Assembly: GCF_028476545.1 (NCBI RefSeq) | Contig: NW_026731657.1 | Coordinates: 922,001 to 986,000 of the forward strand | Direction: 5' to 3' | From: Physella acuta | Taxonomy: Eukaryota > Mollusca > Gastropoda > Physidae | Length of the DNA: 64,000 nucleotides | Shown: piece after piece, positions 61,079-64,000 of the stretch | How the letters are laid out: the number at the start of each line of letters is the position of its first letter | Numbering within the stretch: position 1 is the stretch's first letter | Notes under the pieces: model-generated | The model's database searches: none | What the model was told of the DNA's origin: nothing | The model's input: only the letters and a program-made list of their open reading frames with translations | Program-made: the position numbers and the translations under genes

Positions 61079-61690
61079 ACAATAAACTATGTAACCGGAC
61101 TTACTTATTAAAACATTAATGTAACCCGACCTAGTGAAACATTAATGTAACATGTGTTAGTGACGTCACTAAAACATGAAGGCAACCCGACCTAGTGACG
61201 CCACTAAATATCATTGTAACCCGACCTAGTAACGCCACTAAAACATGTAAGTAACCGGACCTACTGACGCCATTAAAACAGTAATGTTACCCGACCTATT
61301 GAACCATTAATGTAACCCGACCTTGTGAAACATGCATGTAACCAGGCCTAGTGACGTCACATAGCATTAATACAACCCGACCTGGTGATGCCACAAAAAA
61401 CATTAATATAACCCGTCTTAGCGACGCCACTAAAACAGGAATGTAATCCATCCTAGTGACGCCACTAATACATTAATGTAACCCATCCTAGTGACGCCAC
61501 TAAAACATGTGTGTAACCAGACCTAGTGACGTCATTAAAACATTAATGTAACCCGTCTTAGCGACGCCACTAAAACAGGAATGTAATCCATCCTAGTGAC
61601 GCCACTAATACATTAATGTAACCCATCCTAGTGACGCCACTAAAACATTAATGTAACCCATCCTAGTGACGCCACTAATACATTAATACG
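61079..61690 (+). repeat. Minisatellite derived from a hAT terminus, ~35-bp unit
   Basis: About 17-18 units of GTAACCCGACCTAGTGACG-CCACTAAAACATTAAT with variants; some units are 26 bp (lacking GACGCCACTAA). A ~100-bp three-unit block recurs within the array (61411-61510 and 61546-61645), indicating higher-order amplification. The unit core matches the end of the hAT-like element at 26926-26945. Confidence 0.9.
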
Positions 61691-61807
61691 AAATATTACC
61701 ACATGAATGTTTTCTATTCTATTGTGGACTTACGTGCAGGTGACAATTGTGCAATAATAATCGATTGAGGAGATTTGGCTACAGAGGTTGTTTTTTTTTA
61801 ATTCTAT

Positions 61808-61850
61808 GTGTACGTGTACGTGTGCGTGTACGTATACATGTGCGTATAAT
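61808..61850. repeat. (GTGTAC)n-like simple repeat
   Basis: Irregular TACGTGTACGTGTGCGTGTA tract. Confidence 0.8.
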
Positions 61851-61861
61851 CTTCTAAGAGG

Positions 61862-62130
61862 GCCAGTATACATTCAGGCCGCTCACCACGTAATTAGCTA
61901 CATGTAACATGCATAAATAACACTACAACACAACATTGGCCCAACACACTTGAGCTCTCCATATATAAGAAGAGTTTTTGTGGCAGTGACGCACTATTGA
62001 AATATAGGTCTTAGAGAAACGAGGGAGTAGCATATCGTAGGTCAACTAGACATTGGTCAAGTAGAAGTAATATAATGCAGCGACGAACTGACCATTTACG
62101 TGAGATGAACAGCTGTGGATATCGGTGGTA
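61862..62130 (+). mobile_element. LTR-like fossil fragment
   Basis: Matches the first part of 27190-27740: GGCCAGTATACATTCAGGCC, CTTGAGCTCTCCATATATAA, TCAACTAGACATTGGTCAA and GACGAACTGACCATTTACGT. The 3' portion is missing. It is old and its family is unknown. Confidence 0.45.
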
Positions 62131-62327
62131 GTTGAAGTGGGAGTGGGGCCTATGCATTTTTTATATTATAAAAAAAGGGAATAGTGAAGTGATAGTAACA
62201 TCATTCAACCTACTTATACAAATCTTCTTTTGAAAAGTGTAAGCAAACTCGATAAGGTTTTCGTTGTTGGGTAAAAGAGCAAAATATTAAAAAGCAAGAC
62301 ACACCGACACCCTACAGAGATGCATCT

Positions 62328-62396
62328 CTCTGGCCCCCGAACCGATATTTGATAGTTAATGCGGTCCTCGGGCTGGGGAGTTTGGAGACCCCTGCT
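62328..62396 (+). mobile_element. hAT right terminus (same family as 9902-12963)
   Basis: CTGGCCCCCGAACCGATATTTGATAGTTAATGCGG-type sequence ending in GGGAGTTTGGAGACCCCTG, nearly identical to 12899-12963. No left part is recognisable upstream. Confidence 0.8.
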
Positions 62397-62415
62397 CTAG
62401 ATAACCAATTTTTAT

Positions 62416-62996
62416 TTTATTTTTTTTATTTTATTTTTATTTTTTTTTTTTTGAAAAGACAATATTTATTTTAAGTAAGTCAATTACAGCTCAAACAAAT
62501 GCACTTGTATCCTGGTCAGATCATAGTAGAATCCAGAAAATTATTATATTTTAAATAATGTACATTAAATTCACTCTGTCATTCTAAGCATTAAATATAC
62601 ATTCTTTTATCATTTTAACGCATAATGAAAAATAACAGAAAAGGACATTAAATCCTTAATTTGAATACAATTTACCTGATAACTACATGTGGTAGGCCTA
62701 GCTTTTTATAATGAAAATAGTTTTTAAGAAATAAATCTTAAAGAAAATGAGTAGACATACATGCTAATTTAAACTGCAAATAATGAACAGTAGAAGAATA
62801 AATCTTGGATGAAATTTTGTGTAATTCTGCAAGTTCATTTCTCCATTTTTAGCTCATGCATCACAATCACAGCGCTGTTTTGTAAATTCTTCATTCTGGG
62901 ACTTTATCAAAAGCTTCCATCAATTGTGTTTGCTTTACTGACAACATTGTATATGCATAAATTCCAAAAAAATGTTCAAAATAAAAATAAAAAAAA
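62416..62996 (-). pseudogene. 5'-truncated processed retrocopy (3' UTR) with 17-bp TSD
   Basis: Perfect 17-bp direct repeats AGATAACCAATTTTTAT at 62399-62415 and 62997-63013. Minus strand: unique sequence ending TTAAAATAAATATTGTCTTT (AATAAA about 14 nt before the tail) then a ~38-base A-rich tail (T/A-rich 62416-62452). No protein frame is conserved; the 68-codon plus frame is on the wrong strand. The parent gene is unknown. Confidence 0.82.
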
Positions 62997-63013
62997 AGAT
63001 AACCAATTTTTAT

Positions 63014-64000
63014 AAATATTATTGTATGCTACAGAATATGTTATGAACGGTGCATTATTGTTCAATCGGCTTAATCGAATGTCTTTTAAAGGTGTAAGCT
63101 AATTCAATACAGTTTTGAATAATAGACGGAAACGAAAATGTACTAAAAACAAAAATTCATTAACCTTTATATTTCAAATTTTCTTACTAAATATTTTTTT
63201 TCATACTGTAAATCTCCGACTTAATTGTTTAATTAATGTTTATTTGTTTCAAATTTTTACAAAGCTATTTCTTTAATGTTTATTTTTATTGTTTCCCCTG
63301 TTAAAGTAAAAAAGTTAAAATGGGAAGTAATTTATAAACAGGATATTAACAGAAACAATACACTTTTAAAAATGCATCTTTGCCTCTAATGTTTTATAAC
63401 AATGTAAGAAAATATAACATTAACTAAAATATAATATGTTCATTGAATTTTAGTTAACCTCGATTTGCGATTGGGTAATATATGTTCTTTAAATAACATG
63501 TTTTCGAAGTTAAAAATTCAAAATGTGACGAGGTGGTTGAGAGGTTGATTGCACGATTTCGCTTTACTGCATTTATTCATAAAGTATGGATTTGTTGTAT
63601 GGCTTCTGTTTACACTTTACCCAGACATCCCACAAGCCATCCCAAAGAGTATTTGCAAAACGCATCTACGAAGACACATACACTTTCTAGTTACAATTCC
63701 ATGTTGAAAACAAACTACCTCTGGTCAAACCAATGCAACCAACGACACTTAAACACACCTCAACAGACAACCTGAGACTCAGCCCGATCAGAACGTGTAA
63801 ACTGTACCTATGGCAATGTATCGATACCAAACTGACATGCTATTGATTGATTTAGTTTTATTTAAATTCTGAATCGAAAAGCATTAGTCCATTTTAAATA
63901 CATCTCAAACGAATTTAGAAGAATCAGACTGCAATCACATACATGCATGGGTTTCAAATCGATCACAGAGATGTACAGTCATGTGTGGTTAACTTAAATA
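63014..64000 (+). repeat. Duplicated modules, no gene
   Basis: Related to 31590-32180 and 25850-26360: GTCTTTTAAAGGTGTAAGC, a TTTCCCCTG...TGGGAAGTAAT pair at 63290-63333, TTAGTTAACCTCGATTTGCG, and near 63795 CAGAACGTGTAAACTGTACC. Positions 63525-63640 resemble 28480-28590. The 80-codon frame at 63533 crosses this repeat and is not conserved, so it is not called. Confidence 0.6.

Noticed and set aside
61079-61690. CRISPR-like array (regular ~35-bp repeats)
   Set aside because: There are no unique spacers and the whole unit repeats. The setting is an animal genome and the unit matches a hAT end.

Overview
This is AT-rich animal nuclear DNA, most likely from a mollusc and probably a gastropod. 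The clues are tRNA-headed SINEs whose body resembles molluscan SINEs, many copies of a TTATTTCCCTTGCA / TATCTCCCTTA-type motif, hAT and Helentron-like non-autonomous elements, long (AT)n and poly-G/C tracts, and one recognisable vertebrate-like kinetochore protein. The species assignment is inference. Bacterial features (operons, ribosome binding sites) are absent.

The window holds almost no genes. The one convincing intact coding sequence is a 79-codon CENP-W (centromere histone-fold protein) reading frame on the minus strand at 49452-49691. It ends in an AATAAA signal and a ~49-base poly(A), and a 14-bp direct repeat encloses the whole 49042-51062 segment, so it looks like a retroposed copy. 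Upstream of it are two ~635-bp tandem units, each carrying a long palindrome with ~111-bp arms. Other protein-like traces are decayed: a GTF2IRD2/ZBED-type hAT transposase (9966-10950), LINE reverse-transcriptase fragments (15915-17110, minus), and a gag/ORF1-like CCHC reading frame (45684-47148, minus).

Most of the window is a mosaic of old direct segmental duplications, broken by later transposon insertions. The main pairs are 45-1608 / 34846-37240, 8210-9895 / 18655-20300, 22835-25150 / 39515-40275, 25885-27180 / 31655-32690, 28480-29260 / 34230-34825 and 40584-45480 / 56028-60640. Because one copy often lacks an insertion found in the other, many empty sites can be read directly. These give target-site duplications for several hAT elements (8 bp), a hAT-type MITE family (TIR CAGAGTTTCTTCCAGAC), SINEs, and LINE-mobilised retrocopies (13-17 bp).

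Region by region: 0-5 kb is a duplication block, hAT remnants, a SINE and a hAT MITE. 5-13 kb has two large hAT elements, one with another hAT nested inside. 13-18 kb has retroposon and LINE debris. 18-25 kb is a duplicate block with a C-rich triplicated MITE, a Helentron-like element and a hAT. 25-40 kb is mostly duplicated modules with LTR-like, MITE and HINE insertions. 40-46 kb is duplication copy A with two HINEs. 46-54 kb has the gag-like ORF, the CENP-W retrocopy with palindromes, nested hAT/MITE and a GC-rich island. 56-61 kb is duplication copy B with a retroposon and a full SINE. 61-64 kb has a minisatellite built from a hAT terminus, a hAT end and a 5'-truncated retrocopy. Alignments were by eye and boundaries of old duplications are approximate.
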